A DNA stretch of 6,455 nt, taken from Chitinophagaceae bacterium. Lineage in GTDB: Bacteria > Bacteroidota > Bacteroidia > Chitinophagales > Chitinophagaceae. Where the stretch lies: assembly GCA_947442905.1 (NCBI GenBank), contig CANEWV010000100.1, positions 1 to 6,455 of the forward strand. Reading direction: 5' to 3'. Below the pieces are notes generated by a model that made no database searches, had not been told where the DNA came from, and was given only the letters and a program-made list of their open reading frames with translations. The position numbers and the translations under genes were made by a program. The first letter of the stretch is position 1. Each line of letters begins with the position of its first letter. Shown piece by piece: positions 5,175 through 6,455 of the stretch.

Positions 5175-6065
5175 TTAATTTTTGCCGGCGAGGAGTGCTA
5201 GTAATACAATGGGTAAATAAATGTAACTACTAAACATGACGCGTCTTGCCGCTTTAACATCCATTTGCTGGTACAACCGGATACTTTGTACCACCATAAA
5301 TACATTACAAACCATCACTACAATTGCACTTATTGGTCCTGTATACCCAAAATAATAGGGCAAAAATCCTACAGGAATCATAAGCACCGAATACATAACG
5401 CCTTGTATTGCCGTAAATTTTGTTGGCCCCTTATCGGCGGGCAACAATTTAAATCCGGCCTTGCTATAATCTTCATGTGCTACCCAAGCAATTGCCCAAA
5501 AATGCGGAAACTGCCATAAAAACTGAATACCAAAATATATCCATCCGCCTAAACTAAAGTCATCATTACCTGCAACCCATCCTATCAAACATGGTAATGC
5601 GCCAGGTAAGGCTCCTACCAACACCGCAATGGAATTTATTTTTTTTAGTGGCGTATAAATAAAAGCATACAAGAACAAACTAAATGCAGATAAAAGCGCC
5701 GATGATAAATTAAAAAAGTACCACATCATTCCAACACCCACAAGTCCAGCAATCACTGCAAATGTGTAGGCTTCGTTTTGTGTCATTCTTCCAGCAGCAA
5801 CAGGTCTTGATCCCGTGCGCTTCATCATAGCATCTGTATCTTTTTCTACAGCTTGGTTAATGGCGTTTGCACTTCCCGTAACAAGCATTCCTGCTAGAAA
5901 CAAAATAGCAATCATCCACCAATCAAACGTTTTTACATTTGGAGCGAGTAAGTAACAAACGACACAAGAAAACACAACCGTAAAACTCAGCGTAAATTTA
6001 ATTAGCTGGTAATAATCTTTAGCCTTGCTAGCAAAAGAATTAGAACGGTTGGCTTCGCTTTCCAT
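5175..6065 (-). CDS. ctaB: Protoheme IX farnesyltransferase (heme O synthase)
   Basis: CtaB/CyoE attaches a farnesyl group to the vinyl side chain of heme B to make heme O, the precursor of heme A for this oxidase. It is a polytopic membrane enzyme of the UbiA prenyltransferase superfamily, here 296 residues with about eight or nine helices. The first prenyl-diphosphate/Mg site is NQAVEKDTD at 70-78 (Asn70, Glu74, Asp78; Glu where proteobacterial enzymes have Asp), followed by KRTGSRPVAAGR at 82-93. YTPLKKINSIAVLVGALPGA at 137-156 is family-typical. The second site lies in QFPHFWAIAWVAHEDY at 185-200, followed by AGFKLLP at 203-209. I chose the ATG at 6063-6065, one base after the stop of the subunit I gene. 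An in-frame TTG at 6090-6092 would add nine residues and a 26-nt overlap but is less likely. Confidence 0.95.
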   Translation of the reverse strand: MESEANRSNSFASKAKDYYQLIKFTLSFTVVFSCVVCYLLAPNVKTFDWWMIAILFLAGMLVTGSANAINQAVEKDTDAMMKRTGSRPVAAGRMTQNEAYTFAVIAGLVGVGMMWYFFNLSSALLSAFSLFLYAFIYTPLKKINSIAVLVGALPGALPCLIGWVAGNDDFSLGGWIYFGIQFLWQFPHFWAIAWVAHEDYSKAGFKLLPADKGPTKFTAIQGVMYSVLMIPVGFLPYYFGYTGPISAIVVMVCNVFMVVQSIRLYQQMDVKAARRVMFSSYIYLPIVLLALLAGKN

Positions 6066-6066
6066 T

Positions 6067-6455
6067 TTAGTGCTGACTTTCGTCTGCTCCAACAGGTGTA
6101 GTTTGTGGCGTAAAATCTACATCGTCTTTGCTATAATCATAAGCCCAACGGTGTACTTCAGGAATTTCACCTACCCAGTTACCGTGACCCGGATTAATTG
6201 GAGTCGTCCACTCTAATGTATTCGATTTCCAAGGATTAGGATCTGTTAATTTTCTTCCTTTGAAAATAGAATAGAAGAAATTGAACAAGAAAGACAATTG
6301 AACCATAAATACGATCATCGATACTAAACTGATGAACTTATTTAATTCGCCAAATTGCTTAAAGCTTTCCCAAATACTAAAATCGTAATAACGACGTGGC
6401 ATACCCGCTAAACCTTCGTAGTGCATTGGCCAGAAAATCATATAAGCACCTGCAA
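6067..6455 (-). CDS. Cytochrome c oxidase subunit I, C-terminal part (cut by right edge)
   Basis: These are the last 128 residues of the catalytic subunit of a heme-copper oxidase, which reduces oxygen at the heme a3-CuB centre and pumps protons. FWPMHYEGLAGMPRRYYDFS, near the start of the visible part, is a hallmark of subunit I: the two arginines of MPRRY contact the heme propionates. A final transmembrane helix follows (KFISLVSMIVFMVQLSFLFN), then the soluble tail with NPWKSNTLEWTTP, also common in aa3-type enzymes. The heme and CuB histidines and the K- and D-channel residues lie upstream, outside the window, so the exact oxidase subtype is not proven. Downstream heme O synthase, two subunit III genes and SCO point to an aa3-type cytochrome c oxidase. 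The stop codon is one base before the ctaB ATG, indicating tight translational coupling. Confidence 0.95.
   Translation of the reverse strand, partial: AGAYMIFWPMHYEGLAGMPRRYYDFSIWESFKQFGELNKFISLVSMIVFMVQLSFLFNFFYSIFKGRKLTDPNPWKSNTLEWTTPINPGHGNWVGEIPEVHRWAYDYSKDDVDFTPQTTPVGADESQH

Overview
The window is a piece of a Bacteroidota chromosome. The evidence is an AT-rich sequence, start codons without Shine-Dalgarno motifs but with A-rich leaders, a promoter-like TAnnTTTG element just ahead of trmB, and Bacteroidota-style gene content: two tandem subunit III genes, SCO plus DUF420, and TrmB next to DUF5522 and an MGMT-like gene. The TrmB sequence (for example the LELACGKGEY stretch) reminds me most of Chitinophagales or Sphingobacteriales. 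That placement is from memory and is weak below phylum level.

Layout. Positions 1-463 (minus strand) hold the N-terminal third of a GMC-family FAD oxidoreductase that runs off the left edge. An 83-bp divergent intergenic region follows, with a candidate leaderless promoter for the plus-strand cluster. Positions 547-1802 (plus) hold three genes overlapping by about 20 nt each: trmB (tRNA m7G46 methyltransferase), a 67-residue cysteine-rich DUF5522 protein with a GTG start, and an alkyltransferase-like MGMT-family protein that lacks the catalytic cysteine. This cluster converges on the minus-strand genes with only 11 bp between stop codons.

Positions 1814-6455 (minus, read right to left) are a terminal cytochrome oxidase locus: the C-terminus of cytochrome c oxidase subunit I (coxA/ctaD, cut by the right edge), heme o synthase (ctaB), two different subunit III proteins, subunit IV with a His/Ala-rich tail, a strong intrinsic terminator, then a SCO copper chaperone and a DUF420 membrane protein. 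Together they supply the catalytic subunit, the enzyme that makes the heme A precursor, the small subunits, and probable copper-insertion and assembly factors. The terminator separates the structural genes from the sco-DUF420 pair. A second promoter-like element lies between the two subunit III genes.

No gap between genes exceeds 85 bp. I see no RNA genes, mobile elements, CRISPR arrays or phage genes. Most of the window is ordinary core metabolism, and I do not see a clearly new system. The items worth a second look are small: an EF-hand-like loop in the DUF420 protein, the His-rich tail of subunit IV, a doubly substituted active site in the MGMT-like protein, the cysteine-rich DUF5522 protein coupled between two nucleic-acid genes, and an apparently leaderless trmB.
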